DNA of 6,140 bases. Source: Streptococcaceae bacterium. GTDB lineage: Bacteria > Bacillota > Bacilli > Lactobacillales > Streptococcaceae. Shown here piece by piece: positions 1 to 5,653 of this stretch. Numbering within the stretch: the first letter of the stretch is position 1; every line of letters begins with the position of its first letter. The translations under genes were made by a program, and so were the position numbers. A model generated the notes under the pieces. It was not told where the DNA came from, searched no databases, and saw nothing but the letters and a program-made list of their open reading frames with translations. The stretch spans positions 1-6,140 of the forward strand of contig JAITHN010000092.1 in the NCBI GenBank assembly GCA_031279745.1, in the 5' to 3' direction.

Positions 1-4
1 ACGT

Positions 5-11
5 GAAGGAG
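5..11 (+). promoter_or_regulatory. Shine-Dalgarno site of ymfF
   Basis: GAAGGAG lies 7 nt upstream of the ATG at 19 and supports that start. No promoter can be seen in the 18 bases before the gene, so the cluster's promoter or an upstream co-transcribed gene lies outside the window. Confidence 0.85.
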
Positions 12-18
12 ACAAGTC

Positions 19-1284
19 ATGAGCATACAATTGAATAAAGGGGTTAATTTCACTTATATTCCAAGCAAAAAATTTAAAACGGTAGAAATTTTAATTCGCT
101 TTCAAACATCCATCCAGAATAATGTGAAAGAGGAGCGAGCGCTGCTCTCAAGAATGATGAGCACGAGTAGCCTGAACTACCCACAGCATTCACTCTTAAC
201 ACAAAAACTCGCAGACCTCTATGGGGCAAGCTTAAACGTGTCTGTTTCGAAGAAAGGGCAAGGACTGTTTTTTAATGTTTCAATGAGTTTTGTCGATGAC
301 CAATATTTGAGTCAAAATGGGTTGACAGAAGAGTGTGTTGACCTTTTAAAGGAAATTTTATTTCAACCACAAATTGAAAACGGGCTGTTTCCAGAAAAGA
401 CGTTTGAACTTGAAAAAGAGAATCTCAAGCATTATTTCCAATCTGCAAAGGAGGATAAAGCTTATTTTGCTGAGGTGCAAATGGCCGAGCTTTTCTTTCA
501 TGATTCGTTAGGTCAAGCAACACCTAGTTACGGGGAGGAAAGCCGACTGAAAACCATCGAAAATGCACACCTTGTGAACTATTATCGAGAGATGATGGCG
601 ACAGATGAGGTGGATATTTTGGTGCTTGGAGATGTCGATGAAAAAAAAATAACTGAGCTGTTTCGTGCATTTCCTTTCGCAGATCGACTGACAACCAATC
701 AAAATCTATTTTATTCACCCGTTGAAAATAATCTGATTCGTGAAAAAATCATTTATGAAAATGTGGAGCAAAGCCAACTGAGCATGGGCTACCGCCACCC
801 TATTCGCTATGACGATGGACGCTACTATGCACTGCACGTCTTTAATGGAATTTTTGGTGGTTTCCCGCATTCTAAACTCTTTCAAAATATACGTGAACGG
901 GACAGCCTTGCCTATACGGTCAGCTCAAGTTTCGACAGTTTTCGAGGATTATTGCGAGTTCGTGCGGGGATTGAAAAAGAGAACCGTCAACTCGTGATGA
1001 AACTCATTTATGAAGCATTGCAAGAGATTGAAAAAGGAGAATTTTCTGAAGAAGAAGTAGAGAAAACGAAACTTCTATTGAAAAGTAGCTATCTCATTTC
1101 TCAAGATTCGAGGAACAGCCTCTTGGAGCAAGAATTTATGAAGAGAGTTTTACCTTTTGTGAAACGTAGCAATGAAGAATGGACTACTGGAATTGAAAAT
1201 GTTACACCTCATCAAATTCAAGATGTAGCGAAAACACTCAAATTAGCCGCAGTATTTTTCCTAGGAGGGAATGGAGATGAATAG
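19..1284 (+). CDS. ymfF: YmfF-like M16 family protein, non-catalytic zinc-site-less partner
   Basis: This 421-residue protein has the length and two-domain layout of an M16B (mitochondrial processing peptidase-like) subunit and resembles YmfF, named as associated with the 5-aminopentanol modification of elongation factor P. The HxxEH zinc motif is absent: the equivalent stretch near residues 41-46 reads ALLSRM, so Ala, Ser and Arg replace the zinc and catalytic residues. The C-terminal domain does keep an Arg-Tyr pair seven residues apart (R292 and Y299 in IRERDSLAY), the spacing seen in M16 enzymes for holding the substrate backbone. It overlaps ymfH by 8 nt, which points to coupled translation and a heterodimer. 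No signal peptide or membrane segment is seen, so it should be cytoplasmic. Family assignment is firm; the molecular role in this organism is inferred from the name family and gene context. Confidence 0.88.
   Translation: MSIQLNKGVNFTYIPSKKFKTVEILIRFQTSIQNNVKEERALLSRMMSTSSLNYPQHSLLTQKLADLYGASLNVSVSKKGQGLFFNVSMSFVDDQYLSQNGLTEECVDLLKEILFQPQIENGLFPEKTFELEKENLKHYFQSAKEDKAYFAEVQMAELFFHDSLGQATPSYGEESRLKTIENAHLVNYYREMMATDEVDILVLGDVDEKKITELFRAFPFADRLTTNQNLFYSPVENNLIREKIIYENVEQSQLSMGYRHPIRYDDGRYYALHVFNGIFGGFPHSKLFQNIRERDSLAYTVSSSFDSFRGLLRVRAGIEKENRQLVMKLIYEALQEIEKGEFSEEEVEKTKLLLKSSYLISQDSRNSLLEQEFMKRVLPFVKRSNEEWTTGIENVTPHQIQDVAKTLKLAAVFFLGGNGDE
1263..1269 (+). promoter_or_regulatory. Shine-Dalgarno site that decides the ymfH start
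   Basis: AGGAGGG lies inside the last codons of ymfF. It is 7 nt from the ATG at 1277 but only 1-2 nt from the ATG at 1271, so 1277 is the better start. A second AGGAGG at 1283-1288 lies 6 nt before an in-frame GTG at 1295, which leaves a shorter product possible. Confidence 0.7.
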
Positions 1285-2575
1285 GAGGGGGATAGTGGAG
1301 AGCTTCAGTGAAGAAATTATTTTTAAGGAATTGAAGAATGGTTTAAAGGTTTCCCTCGTTCCTAAAAAAGATTATTACAATACATTTGGCATTTTTACAA
1401 CAAATTATGGATCAATGGATAATCAGTTTGTTCCGATAGGGGGAGGGGAGGAAATACAAGTCCCCGATGGGATTGCGCACTTTTTAGAGCATAAGCTCTT
1501 CGAAAGCGAAGTTGGTGACGCCATGGATGATTTTTCAAAGATTGGCGGCAATGCCAACGCCTTTACGACTTCTGAAAAGACCGCCTATTTATTTGAAGCG
1601 ACGATGGATATCGAGGAAAACGTCCTCCTCCTTCTCGATTTTGTTCAGCATCCGTATTTTGAAGAAAAGAGTGTGGAGAGGGAAAAAGGGATTATCGCAC
1701 AAGAGATTCAAATGTATCAAGACGATCCAGATTGGCGCCTTTATTTTGGGTTGCTCCAAAACCTATTTCCGAAAGAAGCGATTGCCATTGATATTGCGGG
1801 GACCGTGGAGAGCATTCAAGAAATCACACCCCAAGATTTATCGCTTTGTTATGAAACGTTTTACCATCCATCAAATATGAATCTAACTGTTGTTGGAAAT
1901 TTTGATGCGGAGGAGTTGCTAGAGAAAATCGAAGCAAATCAAGATGCCTTGGACTTTCTTCCAAAAAGTGAGATTCAACGCAAACCAATGGATATTACCG
2001 GGGATGTTGTTCGTGAAAACACTGTGGAAATGGAAGTGGAGGCACCTAAGTTTTCATTTGGACAAAAATTAGCGGTAGAAATGCCTGTAGAGATCGAAAA
2101 GAGAACGAGGTTCAAACTATGTATGAGTGCATTCACAGACTTGCTATTTTCGTCTTCGTCCAGTCATTTTGAATCGGCATACCTGAGTGGAGTGATTGAT
2201 GACACATTCAGTTCAGGAGTTTCATTTGAACGAAATGCTGTCGTCTTTTCGGCAAGTGGAGATAGCCGGGAACCTGAAGAAGCAATCCGCTTGGTTCGTG
2301 AAGCCTACTTAAATTTTGAGCGCTCACCAGAATTTACGGAAGAAAAATTGGAGAGCGTAAAGAAAAGGATGTTAGGGAAATTTTTAAGATCGATGAATTC
2401 GCTCGAGTTTATAGCAATAAACGTATCGTCAGATGCTTTTGAAGGGACGAATTTTCTTCATCTACCAAGATTGATAGACACCTTGACGTTAGAAGAAGTT
2501 TTACAAACGGCAAAAGGATTTGTTGATGAAAAAAGATGTAGTACGTTTAGGATTCAGCCGAAAGGGGTGGACTAA
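1277..2575 (+). CDS. ymfH: YmfH-like M16B zinc metallopeptidase (catalytic subunit)
   Basis: A 432-residue M16B-type zinc peptidase resembling YmfH, the partner of YmfF. Numbering here is from the ATG at 1277. The inverted zinc motif HFLEH is at residues 68-72 within GIAHFLEHKLFE, and the likely third zinc ligand is the Glu of AQEIQMYQDD at residue 143. The FSKIGGNANAFT and ETFYHPSNMNL stretches are typical of the family. The C-terminal half lacks the Arg-Tyr pair that YmfF keeps, so the two proteins probably complete one active site. The start was chosen on Shine-Dalgarno spacing; it also puts 20 residues before the conserved NGL, the same as I recall for B. subtilis YmfH. An ATG at 1271 and a GTG at 1295 are alternatives. 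The stop codon overlaps the ymfI start (TAATG). Physiological substrate is unknown; a link to EF-P modification follows from the name family and from ymfI next door. Confidence 0.9.
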   Translation: MNRRGIVESFSEEIIFKELKNGLKVSLVPKKDYYNTFGIFTTNYGSMDNQFVPIGGGEEIQVPDGIAHFLEHKLFESEVGDAMDDFSKIGGNANAFTTSEKTAYLFEATMDIEENVLLLLDFVQHPYFEEKSVEREKGIIAQEIQMYQDDPDWRLYFGLLQNLFPKEAIAIDIAGTVESIQEITPQDLSLCYETFYHPSNMNLTVVGNFDAEELLEKIEANQDALDFLPKSEIQRKPMDITGDVVRENTVEMEVEAPKFSFGQKLAVEMPVEIEKRTRFKLCMSAFTDLLFSSSSSHFESAYLSGVIDDTFSSGVSFERNAVVFSASGDSREPEEAIRLVREAYLNFERSPEFTEEKLESVKKRMLGKFLRSMNSLEFIAINVSSDAFEGTNFLHLPRLIDTLTLEEVLQTAKGFVDEKRCSTFRIQPKGVD

Positions 2576-3297
2576 TGCCCACAGCCATCATTTTTGGTGC
2601 GTCCGGAGATATTGGAAGTGCCATTTCAAAGGAACTAGCTAAAAAAGGATACTCGCTCTATCTACATTCTCACCGTCACTCAGAAAAAGTCTTAAAAATC
2701 CGTGAAGAATTTTCAGGAAACTATCCAAGCCAAGATTTTTTTGTGGTATCCTTAGATATGCGAGACGTCACAAAGATTGATTCATTTTTGGAGAACATAT
2801 TCCAAGTAGATGCGCTCATCTTTGCACAAGGCGACACGCATTATTCATTATTGAGAGAGTTACCACAAAAAAGATTGGAAGAGTTGTGGCAAGTGCATCT
2901 GTATTCACCGATGCTCCTATGTCAAAAGTTAGAGAACAGGCTTGCTCAGTCCAATCATGGTCGAATTATTTTTATCTCAAGCGTGTACGGGCTAAATGGA
3001 AGTGCGATGGAAGTCGCGTATTCCACGATGAAGTCAGGACAAATTGGATTTGTAAAAAGTTATGCAAAAGAAATTGCCTCTCGTGGCATTACCATAAATG
3101 CACTTGCCGCTGGGGCAGTTGACACAAAATTAAATAAAGATTTTACAGTTGAAGATAAAAAAAGGGTATGTGAGAACATTCCGGTTGGACGATTTGCAAA
3201 ACCGGAAGAAATTGCCTATTTGACCACTTATCTCCTCGATGATGTATCCGATTATATAACTGGTACCACCATAACGATTGATGGTGGTTGGACATAG
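2575..3297 (+). CDS. ymfI: EF-P 5-aminopentanone reductase YmfI (SDR family)
   Basis: A 240-residue classical short-chain dehydrogenase/reductase. The Rossmann cofactor loop GASGDIG is at residues 8-14, with basic residues (HSHRHSEK) after the second strand that suit NADPH. Catalytic Ser136 (ISSVYG), Tyr149 and Lys153 (YSTMK) are present with the usual 13 and 4 spacing, and the C-terminus has the ITG...DGGW signature of FabG-like enzymes. In B. subtilis YmfI is required to finish the 5-aminopentanol group on Lys of elongation factor P, where it acts as the 5-aminopentanone reductase; that helps ribosomes through hard sequences such as polyproline. Assignment to YmfI and not to FabG rests on the M16 pair directly upstream and rodZ downstream. 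The usual Asn of the catalytic tetrad appears to be His108 (QVHLYSP). AAAGGGGTGG at 2561-2570 is the ribosome binding site, and the ATG overlaps the ymfH stop. Confidence 0.85.
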   Translation: MPTAIIFGASGDIGSAISKELAKKGYSLYLHSHRHSEKVLKIREEFSGNYPSQDFFVVSLDMRDVTKIDSFLENIFQVDALIFAQGDTHYSLLRELPQKRLEELWQVHLYSPMLLCQKLENRLAQSNHGRIIFISSVYGLNGSAMEVAYSTMKSGQIGFVKSYAKEIASRGITINALAAGAVDTKLNKDFTVEDKKRVCENIPVGRFAKPEEIAYLTTYLLDDVSDYITGTTITIDGGWT

Positions 3298-3314
3298 ACG
3301 AGAAAGTGAAAATT

Positions 3315-4385
3315 ATGAATAAAACGGTTGGAAAACGCTTACAAGAAGCAAGGAATGAAAGGAAGATGAGTCTTTCAGAGGTTCAGCAAATTTCAAAAGT
3401 TCCGCAAAGACATTTGGATTCCATCGAAAATGACGATTACGATACTCTTCCAGGACGTTTTTATGCAAAAGCATTTATCAAGCAGTATGCAAATGCGGTG
3501 GGATTGGATGGGCAAGAACTTGTCGATCAATTTGAAGGGAAGGAAAAGCCGATAGAACTCACCCCAGACCCATTTGTCTATCACGACGACGAAGAACAAC
3601 ATGACGAAGAAGTGGTTGAGGTGAAAACAAGACGTAGGCATGAGGCTGAGCCGCATAAAAATTATATCCCTCTCTTCATCCTCTCCTTTTTGGCTATCTT
3701 TATTTTAGTAAGCGTTCTGTATATTACGATTTCGACGACCAATTCAAGCACAGAAATAAAAAATGGAAGCGAATTTACCATTGAATCCTCCTCCTCAAAG
3801 GACGAGAAAGAATCAAGTCGCTCATCTTCGTCAAGCACTTCTAGTTCCTCAACTTCAAGCACCACAAGTGCACCGACGGAAGAAATGAAGTTGTCGAGTG
3901 GTGTTGTTGAAGGGACGAACGTTACCTATACAGCGAAAAACATGAGCTTTCCTTTTGAGCTGACAATCAAAACGAAGCAGGGTGTAACGCTAGCCTTCAC
4001 TTCTTCGCCTCCGTATGCAAGATCAAGCGACTATCCTGTTGCTTCTGTTGGGGTGAAAGGAACAACGCATACTTTGGATTTGAAAGAGCAGCAGCTTCTT
4101 GCAACGAACAATATCTTTCAAATGACCTTCGAATTGTATGATTCGGCGACTCGGCAATATGTCGAGCCTTCAAAAGAAAATGTGACGATCACTTTAGATG
4201 GGAAAGACGTCGATTTAACGAAGATCAAACAACTCGGTCGCATGACGTTAACGATTCATGTGGAGAAGTCAAAAACGGCTGATAAAACCACTGAAACAAC
4301 TCAAAACCTTGAGGGCATGAATTCGACAACCGAATCCTCAAGCGAACAGCCCCATTCAACGACAGAAAGTTCTTCGGGAAATTAA
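3315..4385 (+). CDS. rodZ: RodZ-like membrane-anchored HTH cell-shape protein
   Basis: A 356-residue single-pass membrane protein with the RodZ (YmfM) layout. Residues 6-73 form the Cro/C1-type helix-turn-helix with the signature LPGRFYAKAFIKQYA. An acidic stretch and a basic patch (RRRH) follow, then a membrane segment at about 117-139 (PLFILSFLAIFILVSVLYI). Outside is a Ser/Thr-rich linker at about 158-185, a beta-rich domain at about 192-317 matching the RodZ C-terminal domain, and an extra Ser/Thr-rich tail. RodZ links the cytoskeleton and elongation machinery (MreB, MreC, GpsB depending on species) to peripheral wall synthesis. The HTH is used for protein contact in this family, not for DNA binding as far as is known. 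The frame is open upstream to a TTG at 3288, but the ATG at 3315 starts right at the domain and has a weak site, GAGAAAGTG, 6 nt before it. A GTG at 3306 is a less likely start. Confidence 0.88.
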   Translation: MNKTVGKRLQEARNERKMSLSEVQQISKVPQRHLDSIENDDYDTLPGRFYAKAFIKQYANAVGLDGQELVDQFEGKEKPIELTPDPFVYHDDEEQHDEEVVEVKTRRRHEAEPHKNYIPLFILSFLAIFILVSVLYITISTTNSSTEIKNGSEFTIESSSSKDEKESSRSSSSSTSSSSTSSTTSAPTEEMKLSSGVVEGTNVTYTAKNMSFPFELTIKTKQGVTLAFTSSPPYARSSDYPVASVGVKGTTHTLDLKEQQLLATNNIFQMTFELYDSATRQYVEPSKENVTITLDGKDVDLTKIKQLGRMTLTIHVEKSKTADKTTETTQNLEGMNSTTESSSEQPHSTTESSSGN

Positions 4386-4397
4386 CAGCATAAAAAG

Positions 4398-4403
4398 AAG
4401 GAG
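4398..4403 (+). promoter_or_regulatory. Shine-Dalgarno site of pgsA
   Basis: AAGGAG is 4 nt before the ATG at 4408, in the 22-nt gap after the rodZ stop. No promoter is visible in the gap, so pgsA should be read from the same transcript as rodZ. Confidence 0.8.
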
Positions 4404-4407
4404 CAAT

Positions 4408-4959
4408 ATGAACTTACCAAATAAATTAACCCTTTTAAGAATTTTTATGATTCCGATTTTTCTAGTGGTGGTTTCGCTCCCAACAGAAAGTTTTGGTCTT
4501 GTAGGGGGAACACCCGCTACACATCTTGTGGGCGCATTCATCTTTGGGATAGCGAGTCTGACGGACTGGTTGGACGGCTACTTAGCAAGGAAATGGAATC
4601 TCGTTACGAATTTCGGAAAATTCGCAGATCCTCTTGCAGATAAAATGCTTGTGATGGCGGCATTCGTCATTCTCGTTCAGCTTTCGTTTGCACCAGGCTG
4701 GCTGGTTGCCATCATCATCTGTAGAGAGCTAGCGGTTACAGGATTACGCTTGCTTCTTGTTGAAGAGCAAGGGGAAGTCCTTGCAGCAGCATGGCCAGGA
4801 AAAGTGAAAACAGCTACGCAAATGCTTGCCATTCTCTTTTTATTCTTACACTTGTCAGTTGTCGGCAATGTTTTACTCTACCTCTGCCTAGTTGCAACGG
4901 TGTATTCCGGAGTAGATTATTTTATCAAGAACAAAGAAGTATTTAGTGGAAGTATGTAA
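4408..4959 (+). CDS. pgsA: CDP-diacylglycerol--glycerol-3-phosphate 3-phosphatidyltransferase
   Basis: A 183-residue integral membrane enzyme that joins CDP-diacylglycerol and sn-glycerol 3-phosphate to give phosphatidylglycerophosphate and CMP, the committed step to phosphatidylglycerol and cardiolipin. The full CDP-alcohol phosphotransferase motif is present: D53 and D56 in TDWLDG, then G57, A60, R61, eight residues to G70, then D74 and D78 in GKFADPLADK. The four Asp residues bind the metal ions. The N-terminus MNLPNKLTLLRI is typical of bacterial PgsA, and several hydrophobic segments follow (about 9-25, 38-52, 80-92, 95-106, 137-171). The length is normal for the family. It is the last gene of the cluster, with a terminator starting in its stop codon. 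In Bacillus it is followed by cinA and recA; here it is followed by an arsC-family gene. Confidence 0.95.
   Translation: MNLPNKLTLLRIFMIPIFLVVVSLPTESFGLVGGTPATHLVGAFIFGIASLTDWLDGYLARKWNLVTNFGKFADPLADKMLVMAAFVILVQLSFAPGWLVAIIICRELAVTGLRLLLVEEQGEVLAAAWPGKVKTATQMLAILFLFLHLSVVGNVLLYLCLVATVYSGVDYFIKNKEVFSGSM
4892..4920 (+). promoter_or_regulatory. Weak candidate promoter for arsC inside pgsA
   Basis: TTGCAA (4892-4897), a 17-nt spacer and GATTAT (4915-4920) each match the sigma-A consensus at 4 of 6 positions. It is proposed mainly because no promoter fits in the 19 nt between the pgsA terminator and the arsC start. Read-through of that terminator is an equal explanation. Confidence 0.2.
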
Positions 4960-4986
4960 AGCGCCAGCTCAGCTGTCGCTTTTTTT
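4958..4986 (+). terminator. Intrinsic terminator after pgsA
   Basis: AAAGCG-C-CAGC pairs with GCTG-T-CGCTTT around a TCA loop, giving ten pairs with one C/T mismatch. The descending arm runs into a seven-T tract (4980-4986). The stem starts inside the pgsA stop codon. It would end the ymfF-pgsA transcript. Confidence 0.85.
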
Positions 4987-4994
4987 GAACGTAG

Positions 4995-5001
4995 AAAGGA
5001 G
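4995..5001 (+). promoter_or_regulatory. Shine-Dalgarno site that decides the arsC start
   Basis: AAAGGAG lies 4 nt before the ATG at 5006. The frame is open back to an ATG at 4946 inside pgsA, but that start has no ribosome binding site and would add 20 residues ahead of the first strand of the fold. Confidence 0.85.
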
Positions 5002-5005
5002 ACTT

Positions 5006-5362
5006 ATGTCTTATACATTTATTTGCTACCCAAAATGTTCAACTTGCAAAAAAGCAGCGAACAAACTGATCGAGAAAGGAATTTCCTTTGAAGAAGTCAA
5101 CATAAAATCGGATATTCCAACAGTCGATGAACTGAAAAAATGGTTGACAGAAAGCGGACTTCCTTTGAAGAGATTTTTCAACACTTCTGGAAATAGCTAC
5201 CGCTCGCTCGATTTAAAGAATACATTTGAAACGTATTCCGAAGCAGAACTTCTTCGCCTGCTCTCAAAAGACGGCATGCTGATAAAACGTCCGATTTTGC
5301 TTGATGGATCAGGGAAATTTGTGAGTATTGGGTATGCAAGACACTTTTACGAAGCCGACTGA
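5006..5362 (+). CDS. ArsC/Spx-family thioredoxin-fold protein (arsenate reductase-like, YusI type)
   Basis: A 118-residue protein of the ArsC family. It opens with strand TFICYPKCSTCKKA, placing a CxxC at Cys11 and Cys14, with another Cys at 7. LPLKRFFNTSGNSYR at about 52-66 and KRPILLDG at 94-101 are the conserved family blocks, with Arg95 before the cis-Pro-type Pro96. The length fits stand-alone ArsC/YusI proteins; Spx is usually about 131 residues with a C-terminal extension missing here, so a transcription regulator role is less likely. True arsenate reduction is not shown: no arsenite pump or ArsR regulator is nearby, and many members have unknown thiol-redox roles. It sits alone between two terminators, transcribed from a weak internal promoter or by read-through. 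Family is sure; function is open. Confidence 0.85.
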   Translation: MSYTFICYPKCSTCKKAANKLIEKGISFEEVNIKSDIPTVDELKKWLTESGLPLKRFFNTSGNSYRSLDLKNTFETYSEAELLRLLSKDGMLIKRPILLDGSGKFVSIGYARHFYEAD

Positions 5363-5381
5363 GAAGCAAGCACTTATAGTC

Positions 5382-5465
5382 GTGTGTTACACACTTAACC
5401 GTTGTGGCAGCGGAGTGCACAAGCGTTCAAAACGCGCAGCGGTGGAACGCCTACTGGCGATTCAT
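5382..5465 (+). other. GC-rich, hairpin-dense 3' untranslated segment between arsC and rpsB
   Basis: Three hairpins follow one another before the terminator. GTGTG/CACAC with a TTA loop is at 5382-5394. GCGTT/AACGC with a CAA loop is at 5423-5435, extended by TGC/GCA across a four-base bulge to 5416-5438. GTGGA-CGCC/GGCG-TTCAT with a TACT loop is at 5442-5465, with an A/A mismatch and G-U pairs. GCAGCGG occurs twice, at 5407 and 5436. By hand count 5401-5490 is 59% GC, clearly above its AT-rich right flank. It could be a repeat element, a 3'UTR RNA or a remnant of something else; no known RNA family was recognised. Confidence 0.45.
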
Positions 5466-5471
5466 GGGTAT

Positions 5472-5503
5472 CTGGGCGAGACTCGCTTAGTTTTGTTTGT
5501 TTG
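5472..5503 (+). terminator. Intrinsic terminator between arsC and rpsB
   Basis: CTGGGCGA pairs with TCGCTTAG around a GAC loop, eight pairs of which two are G-U. It is followed by TTTTGTTTGTTTG. The interrupted T-tract makes it moderate in strength. It would end the arsC transcript, about 110 nt after the stop codon. Confidence 0.7.
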
Positions 5504-5534
5504 ACTTGCAAGAAAGATGAATCTGTAGTATATT
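5501..5534 (+). promoter_or_regulatory. Sigma-A type promoter of rpsB
   Basis: The best hexamer pair is TTGCAA (5506-5511) and TATATT (5529-5534) with a 17-nt spacer. An overlapping TTGACT (5501-5506) is the better -35 match but needs a 19-nt spacer to TAGTAT (5526-5531). Either gives a start near 5538-5541. The -35 region overlaps the T-tract of the terminator before it. Confidence 0.65.
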
Positions 5535-5540
5535 AATAGG

Positions 5541-5653
5541 GTTGTTATCAACAAAAAAATCAGTTTGCCCTATTTTGAAGGAGTTGCTTAGGAAAAGTCC
5601 CTTCGAGAGTTTGAACGACAAACAAAGAAAAAAACAAAGGTGGAAGAAACAAC
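5541..5653 (+). promoter_or_regulatory. rpsB 5' leader with two hairpins, candidate autoregulatory leader
   Basis: From the predicted start to the rpsB ATG is about 113 nt, long for a simple leader. Hairpin one pairs GAAGG (5577-5581) with CCTTC (5600-5604). Hairpin two pairs GTTTG (5609-5613) with CAAAC (5619-5623) around AACGA. A GTTG/CAAC hairpin (5541-5552) may lie at the very 5' end. An A-rich single-stranded stretch follows, then the Shine-Dalgarno site. S2 represses its own leader in E. coli; I know of no proof for this lineage, so control is inference. Confidence 0.4.
5636..5643 (+). promoter_or_regulatory. Shine-Dalgarno site of rpsB
   Basis: AAAGGTGG lies 10 nt before the ATG at 5654, in an unpaired A-rich stretch. 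The spacing is slightly long but the start is confirmed by the S2 N-terminus. Confidence 0.75.

Noticed and set aside
1512..1880. Plus-strand 122-codon frame within ymfH
   Set aside because: It is out of frame with a clear M16 peptidase gene, has no ribosome binding site, and its composition is that of a shadow frame.
3288..3314. Longer RodZ starting at TTG 3288 and overlapping ymfI
   Set aside because: TTG has no well-placed Shine-Dalgarno site, and the HTH domain begins directly after the ATG at 3315.
3662..3865. Minus-strand open frame opposite the RodZ linker
   Set aside because: It is an acidic shadow of the serine codons on the other strand, with no ribosome binding site or recognisable domain.
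4946..5005. Longer arsC product starting at ATG 4946 inside pgsA
   Set aside because: There is no ribosome binding site, the added residues come from terminator sequence, and the ATG at 5006 has AAAGGAG and the correct family N-terminus.
5464..5490. Eight-codon frame MGIWARLA ending within the terminator hairpin
   Set aside because: It has no Shine-Dalgarno site and no attenuator logic such as a codon run, so it is most likely chance.
5436..5503. T-box riboswitch: GGTGGAAC at 5441-5448 resembles the T-box core and a terminator follows
   Set aside because: The match breaks after AAC (GCC in place of CGCG). There is no room for Stem I and a specifier loop after arsC, no antiterminator partner is evident, and the rpsB promoter lies downstream of the terminator.
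5535..5574. Inverted repeat AATAGGG/CCCTATT around the rpsB transcription start
   Set aside because: The left arm starts directly after the -10 hexamer, so most of it would not be in the RNA; an operator role cannot be supported from one sequence.
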